The notes under the pieces: model-generated
What the model was told of the DNA's origin: nothing
Database searches by the model: none
What the model saw: only the letters and a program-made list of their open reading frames with translations
Position numbers and translations under genes: made by a program
Source of the DNA: an uncultured cyanobacterium
GTDB lineage: Bacteria; Cyanobacteriota; Cyanobacteriia; Cyanobacteriales; Nostocaceae
Direction: 5' to 3'
Assembly (NCBI GenBank): GCA_903903925.1
Contig: CAIVAU010000209.1
Coordinates: 1-64,000 of the forward strand
Length of the DNA: 64,000 nucleotides
Shown: in pieces, positions 8,008-17,393 of the stretch
Layout: each line of letters begins with the position of its first letter
Position numbering within the stretch: position 1 is the first letter of the stretch

Positions 8008-10029
8008 ATGATCAAAACTCTAGCGTGTCATAATGAAGCAGCAAGGCTTAAGGCTCTGCGCCAGTATCAGATTCGCGACACTCTCCCAGAACAACCATTT
8101 GAGGATCTAGTTTTCTTAGCAACCCAGATTTGCGGTGCACCGATCGCGTCAATTAATTTAATTGATCACAATTGTCAGTGGTTCAAAGCTGAAGCTGGCT
8201 TGGATGTAAATGAAATACCACGAGATCTTGGCTTCGCTCCCATTTGTATACATCTGGGCGAGGTTTTGATTATTCCTGACACCTTAGCTGATAAACGGTT
8301 TGCTAAGAATCCCTATGTGAGATTTTATGCTGGTGTACCTTTGATCACACTAGAGGGAGAGGTAATTGGGGCGTTGTCTATCGCTGATCGTGTACCACGC
8401 AAAATTAGCCAAGAACAGTTGGAAGCACTGCGATCGCTCTCACGCTTAATAGTCAGACAATTAGATGTCCGGCAGAACTTAGCTGAACTGGCAAGATTCA
8501 AAACTGAACGCAAGCAAGCAGAACAGCAAACCCGCGAACAAGCAGCATTACTTGAAATTGCCACAGACGCAATTGTGATGCAAGACTTATCCAACAAAAT
8601 TGTATTGTGGAACAAAAGCGCCCAGAAGCTTTACGGTTGGGAAGCAACAGAAGCTATCGGTCGTTGTGCTAATCAATTGTATAACGAAACTTTGCCGCAA
8701 CACCAAGAAATTTACCAGAACGTCTTGGAGCATGGTTCTTGGCAAGGAGAGGTGCAAAAAAGAATGAAATCTGGCAAGGAAATCATAGTTGAAAGTCGCT
8801 GGAAGCTAATACGGGATGAACATGGACAAGGGAAATCAATCCTCATTGTAGAGACCGATATTACACAGAAAAAACAACTAGAAAAGCAATTTCTCCGCAC
8901 TCAGCGGATGGAGAGTATTGGCTGCCTTGCTAGTGGTATTGCTCACGATTTGAACAATGTACTATCGCCAATTTTGATGTCAGTACATCTGCTAAAAGGC
9001 AAATGCCAAGATGATCTGGTACATCAGATGCTAACAATAGTAGAAAATAACGCCAAACGTGGTGCTAATTTGGTGAAGCAAGTGCTGTCATTTGCCAAGG
9101 GAATAGAAGGCGATCGCACAGTGCTGCAATTAAAGCACCTAATTTTAGAAATGAAACAAATGGTCGAACAAACATTTCCCAAATCGATTACAGTCTCTAC
9201 CGAAATCCAGCCCGATTTATGGAACGTTTGCGGCGACAGCACCCAACTGCATCAAATCATGATGAATTTGTATCTCAATGCTCGTGATGCCATGCCTGAA
9301 GGTGGAAATTTGCAAATTTCCGCTAAGAATCTTGTTCTTGATGAAAACCATGCCAGAGTGCATGATGCAGATCGAGTTGGTTCATACATTGTCCTGAGTG
9401 TTTCTGATACAGGAGTGGGCATTCCTCATGAACAACTAGATAGAATTTTTGAACCCTTCTTCACAACAAAAGAGCTTGATAAAGGTACCGGATTAGGGCT
9501 GTCAACAGTCATGGGCATTGTTAAAAGTCATGGTGGTTTTATTACAGTTTCAACCTCAGTCAACAAAGGCACTCAATTTCAGGTATACTTGCCAGCAGTT
9601 CAGACAGCTACAATCCCATCAGAGGAAACCTTGGAACTCATAACTGGATACGGAGGAGGGATTTTGGTTGTCGATGATGAAGAAGCAGTTCGGGATATGA
9701 CCAAAGCAATTCTGGAAAACAACAATTACAAAGTAATGACTGCTAGTGATGGAATTGAGGCAGTCGAATTGTATACACAACATCAAGATGAAATTAGTGC
9801 AGCAATTATCGATATGATGATGCCAAATATGAATGGAGAAAAGACCATCCGTACATTGCACAAAATTAATCCTCTACTACGTATTCTTGCCTTCAGTGGA
9901 CTGGCAATCAGTGAACAAGTAAACCTTGCTCAGGCATCCAACCCAATAGCCTTTTTGCCTAAACCTCACACAGCACAGGAACTATTAAAAGCTTTGGATA
10001 CAATTATTAGTAGTCGTTGCAAAAATTAA
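8008..10029 (+). CDS. Hybrid sensor histidine kinase (GAF-PAS-HisKA-HATPase-REC)
   Basis: 673 aa, no membrane segment, so a cytoplasmic sensor. A GAF domain occupies about 20-155 (LGFAPICIHLGEVLIIPDTL), and a PAS domain about 175-290 (IVMQDLSNKIVLWNKSA). The HisKA H-box IAHDLNNVLSP has the phosphoacceptor His near 313. HATPase motifs follow: the N-box NLYLNARDAM, DTGVGIP and GTGLGLS. A C-terminal receiver has its phosphoacceptor Asp near 602 (IIDMMMPNMNG). The domain order suggests internal His-to-Asp relay with no output domain, so a partner regulator elsewhere is expected. The signal is unknown. The GAF domain lacks an obvious bilin-binding Cys motif. Confidence 0.9.
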   Translation: MIKTLACHNEAARLKALRQYQIRDTLPEQPFEDLVFLATQICGAPIASINLIDHNCQWFKAEAGLDVNEIPRDLGFAPICIHLGEVLIIPDTLADKRFAKNPYVRFYAGVPLITLEGEVIGALSIADRVPRKISQEQLEALRSLSRLIVRQLDVRQNLAELARFKTERKQAEQQTREQAALLEIATDAIVMQDLSNKIVLWNKSAQKLYGWEATEAIGRCANQLYNETLPQHQEIYQNVLEHGSWQGEVQKRMKSGKEIIVESRWKLIRDEHGQGKSILIVETDITQKKQLEKQFLRTQRMESIGCLASGIAHDLNNVLSPILMSVHLLKGKCQDDLVHQMLTIVENNAKRGANLVKQVLSFAKGIEGDRTVLQLKHLILEMKQMVEQTFPKSITVSTEIQPDLWNVCGDSTQLHQIMMNLYLNARDAMPEGGNLQISAKNLVLDENHARVHDADRVGSYIVLSVSDTGVGIPHEQLDRIFEPFFTTKELDKGTGLGLSTVMGIVKSHGGFITVSTSVNKGTQFQVYLPAVQTATIPSEETLELITGYGGGILVVDDEEAVRDMTKAILENNNYKVMTASDGIEAVELYTQHQDEISAAIIDMMMPNMNGEKTIRTLHKINPLLRILAFSGLAISEQVNLAQASNPIAFLPKPHTAQELLKALDTIISSRCKN

Positions 10030-10047
10030 GCCCCCTACCTCCTACCT

Positions 10048-10491
10048 TCATAAAATTAATGTTTCGAGCTTTGCCTGTACTTCTTCTATTAAATCTTGTG
10101 CAACACTTTCAACAAATTTTACCTTTCTAGATCTCCAATCTAGTGTTTTAATTTGGTCGGCTAACACAACTCCTTTTGTTTGCATTCCCTCAACAAGTGG
10201 AACTTCAAAATTAAGCCCTTTTGCATTGCTAGTTATGGGACAAGCTAAAACCAAAGAAGCCAGTCGATTATATTTAATTGGGGATATCACAAGAACAGGG
10301 CGGTAGCCAATTTGCTCACGCCCTTGTTGTTGTAGTTCATTGTTTAATGTCATAGCAATATCATCAAGTGACATTCCTGAGGCTTGAAGGGCAAATGCAC
10401 GCCGAATAGAATCAGCCGTAAACTGCTGTGCATCTCCAAATTCTAATTTCACAATATCTCCTCTGTCAGGAAAGTACGGATTAACTACCAA
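10048..10491 (-). CDS. mazF: MazF/PemK-type endoribonuclease toxin with an internal insertion
   Basis: 147 aa from a TTG start. The fold signature of MazF-family mRNA interferases is present: RGDIVKLEF near the N-terminus, GYRPVLVISP (58-67), CPITSN, and KGVVLADQIKTLDW. Between the first strand and GYRPVLV there is an extra segment of about 40 residues (FTADSIRRAFALQASGMSLD and onward) that ordinary 110-120 aa MazF proteins lack. It could be a helical DNA-binding-like or regulatory insert. The gene overlaps the upstream mazE-like gene by 7 bp, the normal coupling of antitoxin-toxin pairs. It converges on the sensor kinase gene with only 18 bp between stops. Confidence 0.75.
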   Translation of the reverse strand: MVVNPYFPDRGDIVKLEFGDAQQFTADSIRRAFALQASGMSLDDIAMTLNNELQQQGREQIGYRPVLVISPIKYNRLASLVLACPITSNAKGLNFEVPLVEGMQTKGVVLADQIKTLDWRSRKVKFVESVAQDLIEEVQAKLETLIL

Positions 10492-10727
10492 TCTTCATTC
10501 CCCACAGCATTCCCAGTTTCAAATTCAGGATGAAATTTATCAGGAGTCATATCTTCAAGCAACTCATCAAGGGTATATTTTTTTCTTTTTTGTGGTGTAA
10601 TTACAATACTGTTTCCTTCCACACTAAAATTTATACTTGTCCCTTCGGTTACATGTGCTTGTTCAGCTACCGATCTTGGAATCCGAATAGCTAAACTGTT
10701 TCCCCACTTAGCAACAACTGCTGCCAT
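10485..10727 (-). CDS. mazE: MazE/AbrB-type antitoxin
   Basis: 80 aa from ATG at 10727, preceded by a ggaga ribosome site. The sequence MAAVVAKWGNSLAIRIPRSV is the SpoVT-AbrB DNA-binding fold of MazE antitoxins, followed by an acidic tail (LDELLEDMTPDKFHPEFETG) of the kind that wraps the toxin. The frame stays open upstream into ackA, but that extension encodes a heptanucleotide repeat tract and has no family similarity. The short start is therefore chosen. The 3' end overlaps the mazF-like gene by 7 bp. Autoregulation is usual for the family. Confidence 0.82.
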   Translation of the reverse strand: MAAVVAKWGNSLAIRIPRSVAEQAHVTEGTSINFSVEGNSIVITPQKRKKYTLDELLEDMTPDKFHPEFETGNAVGNEDW

Positions 10728-10837
10728 CGCTATCTCCAAATGTTCTGTTAGGTATCTACTTTGAAGATACAGATTTAATTGGCGGGTGTCAACACCTCTA
10801 TTTTGGAAGGGTGAGACTGACTTTCGAGAAGCGAATG

Positions 10838-10860
10838 ACTCCTGACTCCTGACTCCTGAG
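10838..10860. repeat. Heptanucleotide repeat tract (GACTCCT)
   Basis: About three tandem copies of gactcct just beyond the ackA stop, in the ackA-mazE interval. Same family as the longer tracts elsewhere in the window. Confidence 0.7.
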
Positions 10861-10867
10861 TTCTTAC

Positions 10868-12085
10868 TTATTTTTTCAACAATCGCCAAGTTTCTTGAGC
10901 GATCGCCCAATCCTCTTCGGTATGAATAACCAAGACTCGTACCGTCGAGTTAGGGGTAGCAATATCTACATCAACAGGTTTGTGTATATTTTTTTCTGGA
11001 TCTAATTGCAGTCCCAAAAATGCAAAGGCTTCACACGCTGCAGCACGAATATCAGGGGCATTTTCGCCCACACCAGCGGTGAACACCAAGATATCCAATC
11101 CCTCTAGACTAGCAAGCATAGCACCAATATAATACCGCAAGCGATGGACATAGATATCCCAAGCCAGTTGAGCACGGGAGTGACCTTGATTTTTCGCCGC
11201 TTGAATTTGTCGCATATCATTAGAAATACCCGAAATTCCACTTAAGCCAGAACCACGATTCAGAATATTGTCAAGCTTGTCAGCAGAGTAACCGGGTTGT
11301 CGTAAAAGGTAAATAAGAATACTAGGGTCAACTGCACCAGAACGACTACCCATCATGAGTCCGTCAAGTGGTGTGAACCCCATAGTCGTTTCTATACTAT
11401 GGCCATCTTTAATTGCTGCTAAGGAGCAGCCGTTACCTAGATGACAAGTGATTATACGCAGAGATGCCAAGTCTCGATTAAGGAGATGAGCAACACGTTG
11501 AGCACAGTATTGATGACTGATGCCATGAAAACCGTAGCGTTGGATACCTTGCTCTACCCACTCATAGGGTCCAGGATAGATCGCCGCTGCATCGGGTAGA
11601 TGAGCATGAAATGCAGTATCAAAAACAGCTACTTGGCTGATATTTCCCAAATGCTGTTCGATCGCTTCTATACCCTCTAAATTTATCGGATTATGTGCAG
11701 GGGCGAGGTCAGCGAGACGGGCGATCGCGCCTTTAACATCCTCAGTAATCACGACACTTTCTCTGTAATCCTTTCCCCCATGTACAACGCGATGTCCGAC
11801 TGCATCAATTTCTGACAGATGACTAATCACCTGGGTAGAACCGTGCCATAGAGTATCTAGCATATGAGCTATAATCTCAGGTCGGGAGCCTGCTGGGATT
11901 TCCTCTTGCAGTCGTTGACCAGTAGATGTTTTCACCTCGATTTCTGCCATCCCCTGATGATGACTCCAGTCTACCTTCGCTTCCCAAAGAGGCTGGGAAG
12001 GTTCTTCAGGGAGAGCCTCACCTGTGATTTCATAAAGACAACTCTTTTGGCTACTTGAGCCACCATTCAGTACCAGTATTTTCAT
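10868..12085 (-). CDS. ackA: Acetate kinase
   Basis: 405 aa, normal length. It interconverts acetyl phosphate + ADP and acetate + ATP in the cytoplasm. The N-terminal MKILVLNGGSSSQKSCLYEI and later HRVVHGG, FDTAFHA, RYGFHGISHQYC, HLGNGCS, DTAFH-type and TAGVGENAP segments are all diagnostic of the acetate kinase family. The usual N-x-GSSS box reads NGGSSS rather than NAGSSS. No phosphotransacetylase gene is adjacent. The next gene upstream is the BrxD-like ATPase, 163 bp away on the same strand; mazEF-like genes follow downstream. Confidence 0.95.
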   Translation of the reverse strand: MKILVLNGGSSSQKSCLYEITGEALPEEPSQPLWEAKVDWSHHQGMAEIEVKTSTGQRLQEEIPAGSRPEIIAHMLDTLWHGSTQVISHLSEIDAVGHRVVHGGKDYRESVVITEDVKGAIARLADLAPAHNPINLEGIEAIEQHLGNISQVAVFDTAFHAHLPDAAAIYPGPYEWVEQGIQRYGFHGISHQYCAQRVAHLLNRDLASLRIITCHLGNGCSLAAIKDGHSIETTMGFTPLDGLMMGSRSGAVDPSILIYLLRQPGYSADKLDNILNRGSGLSGISGISNDMRQIQAAKNQGHSRAQLAWDIYVHRLRYYIGAMLASLEGLDILVFTAGVGENAPDIRAAACEAFAFLGLQLDPEKNIHKPVDVDIATPNSTVRVLVIHTEEDWAIAQETWRLLKK

Positions 12086-12248
12086 GCTTGCTAACTGTCT
12101 ACATCCTCTTTTGCCTTTAGCTTAAATTGTTTGCGGGGGGCGATCGCAGTTATTCCTCAATTCCCCTACAACTTATCTTCGACAAAGCAGCAGTTATATT
12201 GTATAAATTTTAAACCACAAAATTGGCAGAATTTTACTCGTTCCTTGC

Positions 12249-13577
12249 TCATAAAGTAAACTCTGCTACATCACCCTCATCCATACCCGTATTTTTCTCT
12301 ACAGTCATAGGTTTAAAATCATTACCATGAATGAGTTGACTCAAAGAGATTTTCGGGTTTTGGCGAAGGATATTTAACACACTAATGAAATCTCGGACAA
12401 TTTCGCCTGGAGTCAGCAATGCTTCTGCACCTAAGCGCTTAACAATTTCTTGGACAAAATCTTTCAAATCAGCAATTGTCAAAGCTTGGTCATAACCGAA
12501 GTTGAAAGCATGTACCTCAGCTAATCTTTGTAAAAGCGTGAGGATTTCTTCTTGAGTCAATGGATTCAAGCGGAGTACTGGACCCAAATATTCCTGAACA
12601 TCAGATTGGGTGACAAAACGGCTTTCTTTGGTACGTCTTCGCCAAGCTGAATCAGCAAAAAGCCCCCGATGTGGGTCTTCCAAAAATTTTGTTGTTCCAC
12701 CTATAATAATGCCAAGATGCTCTGCTTTGCACTGCATAATGTCATTGAAAATTCCCAGCAATCTGTTATAATTCTTTTCACGAGTCACCGTAGTAGATAT
12801 CTGGTATAAATGCACAGCTTCATCAATCAAGACTAAAATCCCTTTATAGCCAATCTCAGCCACAAACTTAGCTAAGAGCTTGATGTAGTCATACCAACTA
12901 TCATCGTCAATAATAACACGTACTCCCAAGGCAGCTTTTGCTTCGATTTTAGTGGTAAATTCTCCTCGCAACCACCGCAAAGCAGCGCCCTTCAAGGCAT
13001 CATCATCTAAGCGATAGCCACGCCAATAGGCAATAACCACAGTACCAAAATCAAATCCGTGAACCAAATCTTCAATATACTGAATGACTTCCCTAATTTT
13101 CGCCTCAACTTGGTCATCAAAACCTTCGTCATTAGGACGCATTCCGGTTTCTTTGGCAACTTCCTGTTGAATTTTGTTAATCCATCCTTCCAAAATTGAA
13201 ACTAAAGCACCACCGTCAGGACGCGTTTTTGTAGCAAGGCGGCTCATTAACTCTCGATAGGTTGCTAGACCTTCATGGTTTGTACCTGCTAGTCGGCGTT
13301 CAGGAGATAAATCAGCGTCAGCTACCACAAAACCTTGCTCTATGGCATGGTTACGAATCAGTTGTAGAGTGAAGCTTTTACCCGAACCATAGTTCCCTAT
13401 GATAAAGCGAAACGCTGCTACCCCTTCAGCTATATCATCCAGGTTTTGCAATAAGCTTTTCAGTTCTTGTTCCCGACCTACTGCTATATGTTCTAGTCCT
13501 ACTCTGGGTACAACCCCCGCACTCAGAGAATTGATCAAAGCAGTAGATATTTTTTTCGAGATTTTGAGCTTTACCAT
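12249..13577 (-). CDS. BrxD-like P-loop ATPase (DUF2791/BREX ATP-binding family), orphan
   Basis: 442 aa from ATG at 13577, which has a gagg ribosome site 8 nt upstream. A GTG nine bases earlier would lie inside that site, so it is rejected. Walker A is IIGNYGSGKSFTLQ at about 59-72. Walker B-like sequence is ILVLIDEAVHLYQ. Further segments include GIIIGGTTKFLEDPHRG and SAWRRRTKESRF. This is the family annotated as BREX system ATP-binding protein (BrxD-like). In BREX loci such ATPases help protect against phage, but no pglX, pglZ, brxL or brxA gene is visible here. A heptanucleotide repeat tract separates it from cysS upstream. Its role outside a BREX cluster is unknown. Confidence 0.7.
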   Translation of the reverse strand: MVKLKISKKISTALINSLSAGVVPRVGLEHIAVGREQELKSLLQNLDDIAEGVAAFRFIIGNYGSGKSFTLQLIRNHAIEQGFVVADADLSPERRLAGTNHEGLATYRELMSRLATKTRPDGGALVSILEGWINKIQQEVAKETGMRPNDEGFDDQVEAKIREVIQYIEDLVHGFDFGTVVIAYWRGYRLDDDALKGAALRWLRGEFTTKIEAKAALGVRVIIDDDSWYDYIKLLAKFVAEIGYKGILVLIDEAVHLYQISTTVTREKNYNRLLGIFNDIMQCKAEHLGIIIGGTTKFLEDPHRGLFADSAWRRRTKESRFVTQSDVQEYLGPVLRLNPLTQEEILTLLQRLAEVHAFNFGYDQALTIADLKDFVQEIVKRLGAEALLTPGEIVRDFISVLNILRQNPKISLSQLIHGNDFKPMTVEKNTGMDEGDVAEFTL

Positions 13578-13597
13578 GGAGATCACCTCGCATCACT

Positions 13598-13677
<80 letters not shown>

Positions 13678-13678
13678 G

Positions 13679-15190
13679 TCACTTGCGATGCCATCGAGTG
13701 CTATCACGACTATCTATTAAGGTAATACCTGCGAGTTCCAATTCATTGCGAATGCGATCAGCTTCAGCAAAATTTTTGGCGCTACGGGCTTGTTGTCTAT
13801 GCTGAATTAACACCTGTATTTCTGCATCACTTAAACCGTTACTATCGTTAGGTTGGATTTCTTCCTGGTTGACTTCTAATCCGAGAACTTGAGCTAAGGT
13901 GACTAGTGTATACCACTGGGTTTGTAGTTGTGAGGATGGTGTCTGTGTTTTCCCTTCATGCACAAGAATATGACCTTCGCGCTGTAAATTTTTGGCTAGC
14001 TCAAACAGCACTGCTAAACTCATAGAAAAGTTAAAGTCATCATCTCCCGATTCTGCAAACCTTTGAATGATTTCTTGATCTAGCCCCTCCCCTTTTTGGT
14101 CTGGGGTTGCAAAACCGAGTTGTTCACCGTACTGATAGCCGAATAGCAAACCTTCTTTGAGGGTTTTCCAGCTTTGTTCAGCAGTGGCGATCGCATCGTC
14201 TGTAAAATCAAGCGGTTTGCGATAATGAGCTTGCAGCACAAAGTACCTTACCGCCATAGGATCAACTGGAGGGAGTTGACTTGTAGAAGTTCCCTCCGTT
14301 GAGTCTGAGTCAACTGAACGGTTACGATCTAACAGATCCCGAATGGTGATAAAGTTGCCCAAAGACTTGGACATTTTCTTCCCATCAATCATCACCATCC
14401 CGTTATGCATCCAGTAACGTGCCAGAGGTTTGTTCGTGACAGCTTCCGATTGGGCAATTTCATTCTCGTGGTGAGGAAAGATCAAATCTCCGCCTCCACA
14501 ATGAATATCAATGGTTTCACCCAGTCTTGACTGAATCATCGCCGAACATTCAATATGCCAGCCCGGACGACCTTTACCCCAAGGTGATTCCCAAGCTGGT
14601 TCTCCTGGTTTTGCAGCTTTCCACAAAGCAAAGTCAAAGGGATGTTCTTTTTTCTTCTCTTCTGGATCTTCAGGATTAATTCTGCCACTAGCACCTGAGC
14701 GCATTTGTTCCAATTCTCGTCCAGAAAGCTTACCATAGACGGGAAATCGTTCTACCCTATAGTAGACGTCACCACCAACAGCATAGGCGTAGCTTTTTGC
14801 TTCTAAGATTTTAATCAGTTCCTCAATAGCGGGAATATTTTCAGTAACGCGGGGATACTCATCAGCATCCATGACATTTAAACGACGGATATCTTCAAAA
14901 TAGGCATCGATAAAGCGATTTGCCACTGCTTCCATCGTCGTACCTTGTTCCTTGGCACGGTTGAGAATCTTGTCGTCAATGTCAGTAAAATTTTGAATGT
15001 ATAGCACATGATAGCCGCGCCACTGGAGATAACGACGTATCGTATCCCAGACAATGTAGGAACGAGCATGACCCAGATGGCAGTAGTCATACACTGTTAC
15101 ACCGCAGCAATACATCTTAACCAATTCTGGTTCGATAGTTTCAAAGGGTTCTTGACGACGGGTAAGGGTATTGTAAACGGTTAGGGTCAT
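13679..15190 (-). CDS. cysS: Cysteinyl-tRNA synthetase
   Basis: 503 aa. Charges tRNA-Cys with cysteine (class I synthetase). Visible signatures: YCCGVTVYDYCHLGHARSY with the HIGH-type HLGH and a zinc-binding Cys, GWHIECSAM, FPHHENEIAQSEA, and KKMSKSLGN (KMSKS loop). ATG at 15190 is preferred over TTG two codons upstream because MTLTVYNTL is the normal family start. The gene is bracketed by two long heptanucleotide repeat tracts, one touching its 3' end and one just upstream of its 5' end. Confidence 0.95.
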   Translation of the reverse strand: MTLTVYNTLTRRQEPFETIEPELVKMYCCGVTVYDYCHLGHARSYIVWDTIRRYLQWRGYHVLYIQNFTDIDDKILNRAKEQGTTMEAVANRFIDAYFEDIRRLNVMDADEYPRVTENIPAIEELIKILEAKSYAYAVGGDVYYRVERFPVYGKLSGRELEQMRSGASGRINPEDPEEKKKEHPFDFALWKAAKPGEPAWESPWGKGRPGWHIECSAMIQSRLGETIDIHCGGGDLIFPHHENEIAQSEAVTNKPLARYWMHNGMVMIDGKKMSKSLGNFITIRDLLDRNRSVDSDSTEGTSTSQLPPVDPMAVRYFVLQAHYRKPLDFTDDAIATAEQSWKTLKEGLLFGYQYGEQLGFATPDQKGEGLDQEIIQRFAESGDDDFNFSMSLAVLFELAKNLQREGHILVHEGKTQTPSSQLQTQWYTLVTLAQVLGLEVNQEEIQPNDSNGLSDAEIQVLIQHRQQARSAKNFAEADRIRNELELAGITLIDSRDSTRWHRK

Positions 15191-15232
15191 GACCAAAACA
15201 TACTAAAATTAAAGATTCTTGACATCTGACAT

Positions 15233-15320
<88 letters not shown>

Positions 15321-15424
15321 TTTATGTTACCTTCAGAAGTTTCTCAGCAAAGACTCAGGAACAATATGGATACTATTCAATAAGAAACTCTCTCAGCAAT
15401 ATTCCATACCGAGAGGACGAACCT

Positions 15425-16105
15425 ATGTCAACTGATAATTTAACTCCCAAAAGCCACCTAATACGCAACTTATCGATCATTTTACTAACCACTATTGCAC
15501 TTACGTATGGTGTATCTCGTGCGACACGTCCTGAACCAGCCATTGACATCTCGGCTGCTACGGTCAAGGGAAAACAGACAGCGGTTTTCGCTGGAGGGTG
15601 CTTCTGGGGAATGGAAGCGGTTTTCGAGCATCTCAAAGGTGTTACGGATGTTGTTTCTGGCTTTTCCGGTGGTAATGCAGCAACGGCGAACTACGAGATT
15701 GTTAGTTCCGGATTGACGGGACATGCTGAGTCAGTGAAAGTCACCTATGACCCATCAAAAATATCATATAACCAGCTGCTGAAGATCTACTTTTTAGTGG
15801 CGCACGACCCAACACAGTTGAATCACCAGGGTCCTGACTCTGGTACGCAATATCGTTCGGCAATATTTTTTGCTAACGATGAGCAGAAGCGGGTCGCACA
15901 AGCTTATATCGATCAGCTCAATAAAGCGCACGTTTTCCAAAAGCAGATCGTGACCCAACTAGTTCCCCTGAAGGGTTTTTATCAGGCTGAGGCATACCAT
16001 CAGCACTTCATTGACCATAATCCGAATTATCCCTACGTGGTGGTGAATGACTTGCCGAAGCTTGCTCACCTCCAAGCACAATTCCCAGATATGTATAAAA
16101 AATGA
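15425..16105 (+). CDS. msrA: Exported peptide methionine sulfoxide reductase A
   Basis: 226 aa. Reduces methionine-S-sulfoxide. The catalytic motif FAGGCFWGMEAVF has its Cys near 59. SGLTGHAESVKVTYDP and GTQYRSAIFF are also standard MsrA segments. Unlike the cytoplasmic form, residues 12-32 are a hydrophobic signal or anchor (LIRNLSIILLTTIALTYGV), so the enzyme should act in the periplasm or thylakoid lumen, or be tethered to the membrane. The methionines it repairs are unknown. A second, short MsrA lies 7 kb downstream. Confidence 0.9.
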   Translation: MSTDNLTPKSHLIRNLSIILLTTIALTYGVSRATRPEPAIDISAATVKGKQTAVFAGGCFWGMEAVFEHLKGVTDVVSGFSGGNAATANYEIVSSGLTGHAESVKVTYDPSKISYNQLLKIYFLVAHDPTQLNHQGPDSGTQYRSAIFFANDEQKRVAQAYIDQLNKAHVFQKQIVTQLVPLKGFYQAEAYHQHFIDHNPNYPYVVVNDLPKLAHLQAQFPDMYKK

Positions 16106-16119
16106 CAGGTTTGCTTTCG

Positions 16120-16554
16120 TTATTGTAAAACATACTTAACAATTAGCAGACAATTTCGACTATCTGCTCCCCGTTCGTAAACAACGTGGTCAGCTAAACG
16201 CCGCAAGAGAAACCACCCATATCCCCCTACTTGTAGGGTACCTGGCGCTGGTTCTGCGATCGCATCAGGATTAAAAGGTTTTCCATGGTCCCAGATTCTA
16301 ATCTCCAGTCTGTCCATCCATAGCGAAACCTCAATCTCAATGCTTGTCTCCGGGGGTAAAGCATGATGAGCATGACGAACGGCGTTGGTAAAGCCTTCTG
16401 CTAAGGCTAAATTGAGGCGATAAAGTTGGCTTTCTGACCAACCAAGTTGAGGTAGATGTTGGAGACAAAAGTTTTCAAACCATTGTTGCACCAGGTTTAG
16501 AAGCTTAAGTTCGCTCTTCACCGTCAGTTGGTCTTGCTGCACTATGCTAAGCAT
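16120..16554 (-). CDS. RsbW-like anti-sigma factor / serine-protein kinase (HATPase_c_2)
   Basis: 144 aa, single GHKL ATPase domain. The N-box-like LNLALAEGFTNAVRHAHH and the G-box IRIWDHGKPFNPDAI, plus GGYGWFLLRRLADHVVYE, are typical of anti-sigma regulatory factors of the RsbW/SpoIIAB class. These bind sigma factors or phosphorylate anti-anti-sigma partners. No sigma or anti-anti-sigma gene lies beside it. It is convergent with msrA, with 14 bp between stops. Confidence 0.85.
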   Translation of the reverse strand: MLSIVQQDQLTVKSELKLLNLVQQWFENFCLQHLPQLGWSESQLYRLNLALAEGFTNAVRHAHHALPPETSIEIEVSLWMDRLEIRIWDHGKPFNPDAIAEPAPGTLQVGGYGWFLLRRLADHVVYERGADSRNCLLIVKYVLQ

Positions 16555-16870
16555 TGACCGTGACTTAAATATTAAGTGAGTGAAAAATGTTTGTATCTAT
16601 ATTACTTGTGGGTAGATGACTGACTTTTCCTGCTAAACATCTGCTGAAATTTATTTTTTGGCTAAAGACTGCTCCTTTGATTTTCTTAAATTCTAGAACC
16701 TAATGGGAAAAGTTTGGCAAAATTCAACCTGAATAATTAAAATTAACGCCTGTATATTTTTCTCAAAAGTACATCTGAAAGATGTCATGACTCGGCGACT
16801 TTCACCAAGTCTTCAACTTCAGTACTTACTGAGAAACTTACAGGCGTCAAAGCGCTTGAAAGTGACTTAC
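16555..16870. other. Gene-free region downstream of petD
   Basis: 316 bp, AT-rich, no credible gene. It contains a short perfect hairpin (acatct, loop gaa, agatgt, 16771-16785) and a longer-range inverted pair: acgcctgta at 16746-16754 and tacaggcgt at 16839-16847. The pair could close a large stem in the petD 3' region or the anti-sigma gene's leader. Confidence 0.45.
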
Positions 16871-17353
16871 CTAAAACAATCCGAAGGTGAAGGATTTATC
16901 TATTGGGAAGGTCGCACCAATACCCAACCATAGGGTGACCAGAGTGCCAAAGAGGAACACTGAAGTCGCCACTGGACGGCGGAAGGGATTTTGGAACTTA
17001 TTGACGTTCTCAATAAAGGGAATCAGTATCAGCCCTAGGGGTACAGCAGCCATCAGTAGCACCCCTAAGAGTTTGTTAGGAACTGAGCGCAAAATCTGGA
17101 AGACGGGATATAGATACCACTCTGGTAGAATTTCCAACGGTGTCGCAAAGGGATTTGCCTTTTCTCCAGCCATTACGGGGTCTAGCACTGCTAGAGCCAC
17201 AATACAAGCGAATGATCCCATGATCACAATTGGGAAGACGTACAGCAGGTCATTGGGCCAAGCTGGTTCGCCATAGTAGTTGTGACCCATGCCTTTAGCG
17301 AGTTTGGCTCTTAAACTAGGATCGCTGAGATCGGGTTTTTTTAGTGTTGCCAT
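16871..17353 (-). CDS. petD: Cytochrome b6f complex subunit IV
   Basis: 160 aa, the standard length. Three membrane helices and the family sequence (KPDLSDPSLRAKLAKGMGHN at the start; PEWYLYPVFQILRSVPNKL around the quinol-site PEWY motif) identify subunit IV, which with cytochrome b6 forms the quinol-oxidising core of the b6f complex in thylakoid membranes. It follows petB on the same strand after 105 bp, the usual petBD order. Confidence 0.97.
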   Translation of the reverse strand: MATLKKPDLSDPSLRAKLAKGMGHNYYGEPAWPNDLLYVFPIVIMGSFACIVALAVLDPVMAGEKANPFATPLEILPEWYLYPVFQILRSVPNKLLGVLLMAAVPLGLILIPFIENVNKFQNPFRRPVATSVFLFGTLVTLWLGIGATFPIDKSFTFGLF

Positions 17354-17393
17354 TTTTTAATATGCTCTCCTACTTAAATGAAGTTGGGGGCTA

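Noticed and set aside
10728..10910. N-terminal extension of the MazE-like gene
   Set aside because: It encodes a heptamer repeat tract and overlaps ackA; the ATG at 10727 has its own ribosome site and the family start.
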